DNA from: Posidonia oceanica
Taxonomy: Eukaryota > Streptophyta > Magnoliopsida > Alismatales > Posidoniaceae
DNA: 64,000 nt
Reading direction: 5' to 3'
Assembly: GCA_037176725.1 (NCBI GenBank)
Contig: JAZBRS010000029.1
Span: 45,952,001-46,016,000, forward strand
Below, piece by piece: positions 54,941-64,000 of this stretch. Numbering within the stretch: position 1 is the stretch's first letter; each line of letters opens with the position of its first letter. The position numbers were made by a program, and so were the translations under genes. A model generated the notes under the pieces. The model saw nothing but the letters and a program-made list of their open reading frames with translations. It had not been told where the DNA came from and did not search any database.

Positions 54941-56430
54941 TTTGCCGGCCGATAAGTCTGATATCTTATCATTCTATTCTCTTTCCCGTTGTCGGCCGAT
55001 AAGTCCGATATCTTATCATCTCTTTCCCTTTGCCGGCCGATAAGTCCGATATCTTATCACTCCCTTATCCCCTCTTTGCCGGCCGATAAGTCCGATATCT
55101 TATCATTCTATTCTTTTATTCATTTACCGGTCGATAAGTCTGATATCTTATCATCTCTTTCCCTTTGCCGGCCGATAAGTCCGATATCTTATCATTCCTT
55201 ATCCCCCCTTTGTCGGCCGATAAGTCCGATATCTTATCATCTCTTTCCCTTTGCCGGTCGATAAGTCCGATATCTTATCATCTCTTTCCATTGCCGGCCG
55301 ATAAGTCCAATATCTTATCATTCCCTTATCCCTTCTTTGCCGGCCAACAAGTCTGATATCTTATCATTCTATCTCTTTCCCTTTGTCGGTCGATAAGTCC
55401 GATATCTTATCATCTCTTTCCCTTTGCCGGTCGATAAGTCCGATATCTTATCACTCCCTTATCCCCTCTTTGCCGGCCGATAAATCCGATATCTTATCAT
55501 TCTATTCTTTAATTCATTTGCCGGCCGATAAGTCCGATATCTTATCATCTCTTTTCCTTTGCCGGCCGTTAAGTCCGATATCTTATCATTTCTTTCCCTT
55601 TGCCGGCCGATAAGTCCGATATCTTATCACTCCTCTATCCCCTCTTTGCCGGCCGATAAGTCTGATATCTTATCATTCTATTCTCTTTCCCATTGTCGAC
55701 CGATAAGTCCGATATCTTATCATCTCTTTCCCTTTGCCGGCCGATAAGTCTGATATCTTATCACTCCTCTATCCCCTCTTTGCCGGCCGATAAATCTGAT
55801 ATCTTATCATTCTATTCTCTTTCCCTTTGTCGGCCAATAAGTCCGATATCTTATCATCTCTTTCCCTTTGCCGGCCGATAAGTCTGATATCTTATCACTC
55901 CCTTATCCCCTCTTTGCCGGTCAATAAGTCCGATATCTTATTGTTCTATTCTTTAATTCATTTGCCGGTCGATAAGTCTGATATCTTATCATCTCTTTCC
56001 CTTTGCCGGTTGATAAGTTCGATATTTTATCACTCCCTTATCCCCTCTTTGCCGGTCGATAACTCTGATATCTTATCATCTCTTTCCCTTTGCCGGCCGA
56101 TAAGTCTGATATCTTATCATCTCTTTCCCTTTGCTAGCCGATAAGTCCAATATCTTATCACTCCTCTATCCCCTCTTTGCTGGCCGATAAGTCCGATATC
56201 TTATCATTCTATTCTCTTTCCCTTTGTCGGCCGATAAGTCCGATATCTTATCATCTCTTTCCCTTTGCCGGCCGATAAGTCCGATATCTTATCACTCCTC
56301 TATCCCCTCTTTGCCGGTCGATAAGTCCGATATCTTATCATTCTATTCTTTAATTCATTTGCCGGTCGATAAGTCCGATATCTTATCATCTCTTTCCCTT
56401 TGCCGGCCGATAAGTCCGATATCTTATCAA
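54941..56430 (+). repeat. 3'-UTR minisatellite A (about 35 units of 41-46 bp)
   Basis: The units contain TTTGCCGGCCGATAAGTCCG followed by ATATCTTATCA and a variable T/C-rich linker (TCTCTTTCCC, or a longer CTCCCTTATCCCCTC). Each has a GATAAG...CTTATC dyad with a GATATC palindrome inside. Hypervariable tandem repeats between the last ORF and the 3' LTR are known in Ogre/Tat elements and can seed satellites. The framework matches the 81-bp satellite of this window. Confidence 0.95.
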
Positions 56431-56490
56431 TCATTTTCTTATCAATCAATCAATCACTCCTTTTTCTTATCAATATCAATCAATCACTGC

Positions 56491-57443
56491 TCTTTCCGGT
56501 TGATAGGACCGTAAACTATCATCTTGGGCTGGTATCTTATCCTGCTCGTAGTTGTGTTATGCGGCTGACATCTAGTAACTGTCCCTCGTAATTGCACCTT
56601 CCGGTTGATAGGGCCGTAAACTATCATTCTCTCACTGATGATCCAAAACTCATCCTTGGCTGATATTTGAAACTATCACTTGCAATTAGGATATACGGCT
56701 GACATCCAGTAACTGTCCCTTGCAATTGCACTTTCCGGTTGATAGGACCGTAAACTATCGCTCCTGGTTGATAAGCCCGTAAACTATCGCTCCTGTTTGA
56801 TAGGCCCGTAAACTATCGCTTCCGGTTGATAGGACCATAAACTATCACTTGCAATTGCATGATACGGCTGATACCCAGTAACTATCCCTCATGATTGCGC
56901 TTTTCGGTTGATAGGTCTGTAAACTATCGCTCCCGGTTGATAGGTCCGTAAACTATCGCTTCCGGTTGATAGGTCTGTAAACTATCGCTGCGCCAATCAT
57001 GTTATACAGCTGATATCCAGTAACTATCACTCGCAAATGCCCTTTCCGGTTGATAGGACCGTAAACTATCGCTCCCGGTTGATAGGCCCGTAAACTATCG
57101 CTCCCGGTTGATAGGCCCGTAAACTATCGCTTCCGGTTGATAGGACCGTAAACTATCACTCTCTGGCATTTGCGTTATACGGCTGATATCCAGTAACTAT
57201 CACTCACAATTGCTTCTGGTTGATAGGACTGCAAACTATCGCTTCCGGTTGATAGGTCCGTAAACTATCGCTTCCGGTTGATAGGTCCGTAAACTATCGC
57301 TCCCGGTTGATAGGTCCGTAAACTATCGCTTCCGGTTGATAGGTCCGTAAACTATCGCTCCCGGTTGATAGGTCCGTAAACTATCGCTCCCAGTTGATAG
57401 GCCAGTAAACTATCGCTCCCGGTTGATAGGACCGCAAACTATC
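56491..57443 (+). repeat. 3'-UTR minisatellite B (29-bp units with interspersed blocks)
   Basis: The units follow CCGGTTGATAGGTCCGTAAA plus CTATCGCTT/C, period 29 bp, with a GATAG...CTATC dyad. Five times (near 56561, 56699, 56865, 57007 and 57177) a different block with GGCTGATATCCAGTAACTAT interrupts. One unit at about 56765 has GATAAG in place of GATAGG, and an A-type unit (GATAAG...CTTATC) follows at 57444-57471, so A and B look related. Confidence 0.93.
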
Positions 57444-57471
57444 CAGCCGATAAGCCCGACACCTTATCACC

Positions 57472-57990
57472 CTCTTCACGTGACTTTGTCCCAGGAAAGC
57501 AAAGTCCCGCATCCCTCTGCGATCGGAGAGTCGGCCTCTCTCCCTTCGCACCCTTTTTGCTAGCTTGCTCCCTAGGCGGGGACGAGCTGCACTTTTCTTT
57601 CTCGCCTTGTCGTGCAAATTTGGCCTGCCTGCCGAGTCTTTGTGCCACATCGCGTTTTCTTTTCTAGCATTCTTCTTTTGCATTACCTTTGCACTTTACC
57701 TTTCTAGCATTGCATAATAGTCCAGCATCATCATCATTTTCTGCTGCATCAGCATCCATAGCTGCACTAACTATTGCACTAACATTTGCATTGTATTTGC
57801 ATTAGCATGCATTGCATACTTTGCATCCCATCCATCTGCACCTGCACTCTTGCATTGTGGCAACGAGCTACGATTTTCAGTGCATCCGCAAAATAAGTAA
57901 CTCACGCCCATAGCAAACCTCTGCTTCCGTTGGTCAGATGGGGTGTCTTGTCAACCCTGAGCAGCGACCTCGCTCCACTTGACCTCGCTC
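57472..57990 (+). other. 3'-UTR tail before the polypurine tract
   Basis: No gene is seen. It starts with ACGTGACTTTGTCCC, has a purine/pyrimidine mixed part, then a TGCAT-rich stretch (57680-57860) like that in the LTR, then the 57938-57994 region with inverted motifs described in the findings. Confidence 0.55.
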
Positions 57991-57994
57991 AGGG
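57955..57994 (+). other. 8-bp inverted repeat overlapping the polypurine tract
   Basis: CCCTGAGC (57955-57962) and GCTCAGGG (57987-57994) are exact reverse complements with a 24-base loop. The 3' arm runs into the polypurine tract. In RNA this could form a hairpin next to the plus-strand primer site; function is inferred. Confidence 0.5.
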
Positions 57995-58003
57995 AGGGGC
58001 ATC
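57991..58003 (+). other. Polypurine tract
   Basis: AGGGAGGGGCATC lies directly before the TGTTGACA start of the 3' LTR. Its position and purine content fit the plus-strand primer of an LTR retrotransposon. Confidence 0.85.
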
Positions 58004-60757
58004 TGTTGACACCCCATTTTGACAGGCTTGAATCAATTGGAATCTTCTGGTGACTTCTAGATCCAAACCTAGGTCAAAACTACACAATCCTCTTCATCCT
58101 ACCCCTCAAAACAAGCCTAAACTTGACCTAAGATTACACCCCTTTCCTTAACCCAAAACTTACCCAAAAATCATAGGAAAACCCACCATTCCCAACTTAG
58201 CAAACCTACCCAAACCCCTAGAAATTCTCAACCCAAAACTACTCCCAAAAACCCTAGAAAACCTAGGTAAAACTATCCTTTTTCCGTACCTCAAAACCCT
58301 TCCAAAACTTTCTCAAAACCAAACTAAAACCATAGGAGCAACACTAGAGACCCTAGGTTACACATTCCCCAATTTTCACCCCATTTCAAAACCCCTAAAC
58401 CCTCCATTTACCCAAATTATCCTTTTTACTCTCCTGGATTATTCTTTTCTCTCTCCTCTCTCTCTCTCTCCTGATTATCCTCCTTCTTTTCACCCCCTTC
58501 TCTCCTTTTTTCTAGCCTGTCTGTGGGCTCCCCTTGTGCTCCTATCTCTTCTCAATCTTATTCTTATTTTTATCTTATTTTTAGCATTTCCTTTGATTTT
58601 CAAAAAATTATTTTCTTTCAGCTCCTCTCTTTCCTCTTTATTCCTTCATTTCTCCCTTTTCCTCTTCCTTCTAATTCCCTTTTCCTTTTCTTACCAAATC
58701 CTTAAAAACCCCTTAAAAACATTCAAAAACTCTAAAACAGAAGGAAAGCAAACTAAAACCCTAAAATAAATAATTAAAAATCTAAGCAAACAATTAAAAA
58801 ACAAAAGCCCAACTAAATCTAACTAAAATGGAAAACTCAGAGTGCAACTTAAAAATGCAAAACAAACAAAAACAAAATGCTGTAAAATCAAGAAGAAAAT
58901 AAAATGTAACCAAAACAAGCAAAAGTAAAAACCCTACTAAAAAAAGTAATCAAAAACAAATCCTAAAAGGAAAAGAAAACAATTAAAGAAAAAACAAACA
59001 CTAAGACAATCACTTAAGGAAAAGAGAAACCTAACTTAACAACCCTCAAAAGAACAATTCAAAAACCTAACTAAAAGGGAAAAACAAACAATCAAAATTT
59101 AAAAACACTTAATTAAGAACTTAACAAGAAAACTTAACTAAAAAAATATATATAATATTAAAATAACTTAACAAACAAAAATCAAAAGCAAATCAAAAAA
59201 GACTTAAGGAAAAAAAAAGACTAAAATCAAAAATCTAAAACTCACTCTAATTAATCTAAAAACAAACTTTAAAAATCCTAATTAACATCCCAAGTACTTA
59301 ACAAGAAAAACATAATTAAAAAACAACTTAAGAGACTTAACAAACATTTAATCAAAATCAAAAACAAATCAAAAGCAAAGAAAACCCTAAAAACCCTAAT
59401 CTAAACTAAAACCCCTTTAAACCTAATTAACCAACCAAAAACAATCATTAAAAAGCTTAATCAAAGTCCTAATTTAAAACACAATCACTCTAAAAACTTT
59501 TTCTATTTTTATTTTATTTTTATCAATTTTATTTCTTTCTTCTTTCTCTTCCACTTCCCTTTCTTTCCTTTCTTCCTTTCTTTCTTTTTTTTTTTTCTTT
59601 CTTCTCCTGTTGGGCCCAGTCCGGCCCTTTTCCCCCTCCTTCCTTCTTTTCTTTCTTTCTTTTTTCTTTTCTTTCGCACGGCCCGGCCCGCAACCTTCAG
59701 CCCCCTCCTTCCTTCTCCTTCTTCTTCTTCTCCCACAGTCCTCCCTCTCCCGCGCCACCAGTCTCCCTCCACCTCCTTCAAATTCAATTTCTTCTCCCTC
59801 CCGATCACCATCAGCACCAGTCCACCTCCCTCCTCTCTCGCGTCTCAGCGGCTTCTCCGGGGGCATTAATTGCCCATCGCCTCCGACCGCTCCTCCCCCA
59901 TCAACAACCGCAGCCCACGCCAGTGGATTTGAATCCAGCCCACGCTTCTCCTCCCAGCAGCTGCTTAAAAAGCCTCAGACTTCATCTCCTTCCTTCGCTT
60001 TTTGTCGTCCAGAGAGAGTGAGAGAATCCAGAGCATCCAGCATCCGAATCCCCTCCTTCTTCCACTGGAAATCCGAGCTTCTTCCTCCTCTTTTCTTCCA
60101 CCCAAACCAGAGCACCCAACTCCCAGTAAATCACCCTCAATTCCTCCCCCAATCTCACCCAGACAACCAGCTTCACAACCCCTCAATCCACGACCCAAAA
60201 CACCCTGAAACCACCCCCCAACACCACCAGATACAACTCAGCAACCCAACACTCCATCCTCCAAAAATTCCCGACACTGCAACCCACAGAACCCCTCCAA
60301 ACTTCACCCAGAAACTCGCCTGAACACCACCTTCAAAACCCACCTGAGCTTCAGCTCCAAGCCTCACCACAGCACCAGCCCTCCACTACAAACAGCTGCA
60401 TCACTTTCTGTGGAAAAATCCCTCCATCAGCAAACTCCCGAACCAGCCCTCTACAGACCAACTTAAACCCTCCTACACCATCACCAACCCTCCAGAAGTC
60501 CGCCGGTGCCCTCCATTTGGTCCCAAGAGCAGAGAACAGTTCCCCCCACCTCAGACGACCAGCAGTCCACCCACTGAAGCGAAATCTTCCTCCAGCCTTC
60601 AGAGCTTCGCTCCAAGCATCCAGCGAGCTCCGGAGGACTGCGTGGAGTCGATCCAAGCGCCCACGAGCCGCCGATGACGCCTGCACCAGCCGAACGACCA
60701 CCGCCGGTATCTGCAAAACCAACCGACGTCGGGGGGACTACTCAACCACGGAAAAAG

Positions 60758-62266
60758 GTAACTTTCTTCATCCCTAGGCTACTTCTATCTCCCTCTTGCT
60801 TTTCCAGCCATTAGATTAGGCTTTCTCTCCCTCTGTGCCGTAGTCAACGCCACGTCAACCTCTTCTTCTCCGGTGAGCTCTGAGCTCGGATCGCCGCTCC
60901 AGCTGCAGAACGCCTCGTCGATCGTTGCCTGAGGTCCGCACGACCTCCAGGAGTACGCTGGTTCCTTCAGATCGCGTCGACGTCGCGTCGATCGCCCGGA
61001 CTGCCTCTAAGAAGGTCTGCGACGCTCCGACGTCTTCTCTGGCCTGCTCCAGGTACTGTCGCGGCTCGCTGGACGTCGCCTGAGCTCCGTCTGCCTCCGG
61101 AGAGCATCGCCGACCAGTCAGCGCCTCACCAACAGCCCCCTCCCGCCGGTCATGGCCACTGGTAGCAGTTGCTACAGTGCCATGGCCGCTGCAACTTTCA
61201 CTGTTCCTTTATTTTTTCCTTACCATGGTATTTTGTTGATAAATTGCATATCTGCCTTGCTTTTTTAACTTATTGCATTCTGGTCCTGCCTCTGTTTAAA
61301 GTTCATTTAATTTCGCATTAAAATCTTATGATGTTGCATGAAAAGCTTAAAAAATCGATTAATTGCATGTTAGTCCTTCTGCAGTGTTTCTCTTTAGTGT
61401 TTTTTTAAGTTCTAGTCCTCTAGTTCTTTATTATTGCATGTTAGTCCTCCAATTGATAATCTGATTTAATGCTCTAATTTTACCTTGATAAATTGCATTT
61501 CTGGTCCCTGTTGTTTTTCTTATTTACAGTTTAGTCCTCTGTTCTGTTAACTTAGGTTTTTATTTTTCAATTTATCTTACTGCATTGCATCATTTCCCTC
61601 ATATTTTCTGATTTTTGCATATAGGTCCCTCATTAATGCACAGCATACATTTAAATGCATATTTTGCTTATAAAATTGCATTTTTGACCCTGCATGATTT
61701 AAAAATTGCATATAGGTCCTCTGCTGTCATTTAAGTGCAGATTTTACTTATAAAATTGAATTTTTGACCCTGCATGTTTTAAAAATTGCATATAGGTCCT
61801 CTACATGCTTACAAAAATCATTTAAATGCATATTTTGCTTATAAAATTGCATTTCAGACCCTACATCTTTGAAAAATTGCATATAGGTCCCCTGTTTGCA
61901 TTCCCAGACCACTAAAACCACTATTTTGCTTGCAAAATTGCATTTTAGACCCTGTTGATTTCAAAATTGCATACCAATCTCCCATATGATTTCAAAACTT
62001 GTCCTGATGCATGTTTACCTTGAAAAATTGCATTTTGAACTCTGCATTTTGCAAAATTGCACTCAGACCCCCCAGTTTTCAAAAACTTTGAATAAAAGCC
62101 CCAAACTTTTCAAGATCCTTGCATTTAGACCCCCATTTTTTCAAAAATTGCATATAAGGTCCCAGTTTTCTGAAATATCATCCCTAGGTCTTTTCTTGCA
62201 TTCTGCATGCATTGCACTCATGCATTCTTGCATTTGGCATTCCTGCACACACTTAAGCATTCTTAG
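60758..62266 (+). other. Candidate intron 1 in 3' LTR of element R (1509 bp)
   Basis: The donor is GGAAAAAG|GTAACTTTC and the acceptor is GCATTCTTAG|CTCCC, aligned with 40945-42453 and equal in length. The same caveat about the GC-rich block inside applies. Confidence 0.3.
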
Positions 62267-62482
62267 CTCCCATTTACATGGGAGGACCCGTTTTGCACAC
62301 CCCTAAGACCTCCTATACACCTAGATCCATCCTTCTCCCCTATTCTGGCTCCTTTGCCTTGAAGCTGGGATATCTTCAGATCCGGCCGTTGGATCTTCTC
62401 AATCAAGCTACCTAGACGACCCCGGCAGAGCGCTCTTCAGCATGGACCAGGCAGATTTCAGATCAGGCTTCAGATTTCCAAG

Positions 62483-62808
62483 GTAAGTCCTCCTGAATCC
62501 TTGCACAGCATTCATTTGCACACCATTCGCATTCCATGCATTGTTTTTGCTTTCTGATTTCTCGAGCATGTAGAATAGGACTTCCTCTTCCTATCTATCA
62601 ACTCTGCTTCCTCTTTTCGTGTACTCCTAGTGCTTTGTGTTGCGTTTCCCCTAGATTTGCCACTAATTGTGACTTTCTTCCCCCTTTTCCATGATCCGAT
62701 CGCATCGCGAGCTCTTGGCAGCGTGCGAGACACATCGTGGGACATTTTGGTGGGAAACAGTCACAAAACAGTGGTAATCCTTCCACTTGCTTCTCTTTCC
62801 CTTTGTAG
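62483..62808 (+). other. Candidate intron 2 in 3' LTR of element R (326 bp)
   Basis: The donor is GATTTCCAAG|GTAAGTCC and the acceptor is CTTTCCCTTTGTAG|GTCTTC, aligned with 42670-42995. It lies in the LTR copy that supplies the 3' end of the transcript. Confidence 0.5.
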
Positions 62809-62944
62809 GTCTTCACACCTACTTTGCGTGGTCTTTAAATGGCGCTCGTTCTCACACTTGCGCTGTTTACCTCTCCTTTGCTTCTCCTGCTCTCTTTCTT
62901 AGCATTTGCATCTGCATGGTTTTATCGATGCTTTATCTCGCTTG

Positions 62945-63282
62945 TTTTGGCACCATTTCGCGTGCTCACCCTGTTTTTGGCACCGTTTCGCGTGCTCGCC
63001 CTGTTTTTGGCACCGTTTTGCATGCCCGCTCTATTTTTGGCACCGTTTTACGTGCCCGCTTTGCTTTTGGCACCATTTCGCGTGCCCGCTTTATCTTTGG
63101 CACTGTTTTGCGTGCCCGCTTTGTTTTTGGCACCGTTTTGCGTGCCCGCACTGTTTTTGGCACCGTTTCGTGTGCCCGCTCTGTTTTTGGCACCGTTTCA
63201 CGTGCCCACTTTGTTTTTTGGCACCGTTTCGCATGCCTGCTCTGTTTTTGGCACCGTTTTGCGTGCCCGCTTTGATTTCTCG
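62945..63282 (+). repeat. 30-bp minisatellite in 3' LTR of element R (11 copies)
   Basis: Same unit as at 43130-43412, but with eleven copies instead of nine, flanked by identical sequence. The copy number changed after, or during, the insertion that created two initially identical LTRs. Confidence 0.9.
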
Positions 63283-63679
63283 CATCGTTTTTTATGCCAC
63301 TCTGTCTTTTGCGTCGTTTTGCGTGCCGATCTTGTTTTCTCGCACCGTTTTGTGCGTCGCTCTCGTTTCTCGCGTTGTTTCGTGCGTTTAATGCCGTTTC
63401 CTCTTGCATGTCGTCTGCATTGCTTGGTTTTATCGCTGTTTTGCTTTTCCGTCTGCATTTGCATATAGGGCAATGATGCTTACTGCCTGGAGTTCTCACG
63501 AGCCAGGTTTCGCCCGGTTCGGAACACAGACAGCGCTGTTGAGCACTTAGACTGCACGTTTACTTTCCTGCATTGCATCCCACCACTTAGAGCACACCTA
63601 TGAGCATTTATTCAGGCATTCATTGGCATTTAGGCATTCAAACCTGCATTTCCCTGCGTATGCAAGCGTAAGCCTAGAA

Positions 63680-63745
63680 AGACCGATTCTCGGGCGTGTC
63701 GGGGGTGCCTAACACCTTCCCCGCACGTAACAGGAGTCCTTGCCC
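63680..63745 (+). promoter_or_regulatory. Conserved U5 block, 3' LTR
   Basis: GGGGTGCCTAACACCTTCCC followed by CGCACGTAACAGGAGTCC, aligned with the copies at 43811-43880 and 6408-6470. Confidence 0.6.
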
Positions 63746-64000
63746 AGTCTTTTGGCCCTTAATGACCATATTGCCCTTATCCTAGGCATGAGTCATATCA
63801 TTTGCATTCATTTGCATTTGTTTTCTTTCGCATTGCTTTGCATTGCACTCTTTGCTTGGTTTTGCGTGTTAACTCACGCATTTCCCCAGTTTTCCTTGTC
63901 TCCCGATAATAGACATGGTGGCGACTCTGAATTGTCTTATCTTCTTCTTTTCTTATCTTTTCTCCTCTGTTCTAAGTGTTTTCGAGTTGAGCCCTCCTCC

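Larger units (their letters stand above)
38198..64000 (+). mobile_element. Element R: Tat/Ogre-like LTR retrotransposon, nearly complete, RT/RNase H deleted
   Basis: It has paired LTRs beginning TGTTGACACCCCATTTTGAC at 38198 and 58004, a PBS at 44178, a polypurine tract at 57991, and internal gag-pro, integrase and an extra ORF in sense orientation. The full length would be about 25.85 kb; the last roughly 49 bases of the 3' LTR are beyond the window. Four 60-base LTR samples compared by eye differ at 6 of 240 positions, so insertion is fairly recent. The left flank is satellite ending in 'gttag', which should reappear after the 3' LTR if a 5-bp target duplication is present. The loss of reverse transcriptase makes it non-autonomous. 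Confidence 0.95.
58004..64000 (+). mobile_element. 3' LTR of element R (truncated by window end)
   Basis: Starts TGTTGACACCCCATTTTGAC and is collinear with 38198-44127; about 49 bases are missing at the end. The full length would be near 6046 bp, about 67 more than the 5' LTR, and two extra 30-bp minisatellite units account for 60 of these. Sampled windows show a few substitutions per 240 bases. It has the same zones as the 5' LTR. Confidence 0.93.

Noticed and set aside
54941..56430. CRISPR-like pattern of palindromic repeats with spacers
   Set aside because: The 'spacers' are themselves repeats of a few types, lengths vary, there are no cas genes, and the context is a plant retrotransposon 3' UTR.

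Overview
The window is plant nuclear heterochromatin with no ordinary host gene, tRNA or rRNA that I can recognise. It holds two very large LTR retrotransposons of the Ty3/Gypsy Tat (Ogre-like) lineage and, between them, a 26-kb satellite array. The lineage call rests on four things: a tRNA-Arg primer-binding site, a gag-protease frame with a D-N-G-S protease motif and a G-patch-like segment, a Tat-type DD35E integrase without a chromodomain, and an extra open frame plus tandem repeats between integrase and the 3' LTR. I cannot name the species; a flowering plant with a large, repeat-rich genome is the reasonable inference.

Layout. (1) 1-12162, minus strand: the 5' half of element L. Reading right to left it has a 6.06-kb 5' LTR (6106-12162), a PBS at 6087-6104, a leader, and gag-protease from 4633 off the left edge. 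(2) 12163-38197: about 320 copies of an 81-bp monomer, itself a fused pair of ~39- and ~42-bp subunits, arranged in higher-order copies of about 6.6-6.7 kb. (3) 38198-64000, plus strand: element R, with a 5' LTR (38198-44176), PBS (44178-44195), leader, gag-protease frame (45494 to about 50790), a deletion that removed reverse transcriptase and RNase H, integrase (to 51690), a broken extra ORF resembling plant DUF7745/mobile-domain proteins (53200-54368), two minisatellite blocks (54941-57443), a polypurine tract and a 3' LTR (58004 past the window end, lacking about 49 bases). The two 5' LTRs face each other across the array, so both elements are transcribed away from it.

Neither element can be autonomous as seen. 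The gag-protease frames keep one reading frame for about 5 kb and are broken only by nonsense codons. At nine positions one element has TAG where the other has CAG, the signature expected from deamination of methylated cytosine in CHG context.

The main discovery candidates are: (a) the satellite monomer looks homologous to the minisatellite in element R's own 3' untranslated region, sharing a CCGGT..GATAAG-spacer-CTTATCATTCC framework, so the retrotransposon family may have seeded the satellite; (b) the 6-kb LTRs carry a candidate spliceosomal intron of exactly 326 bp in all three LTR copies, and probably a second of about 1.5 kb; (c) the CAG-to-TAG decay pattern; (d) a duplicated PBS in element L.
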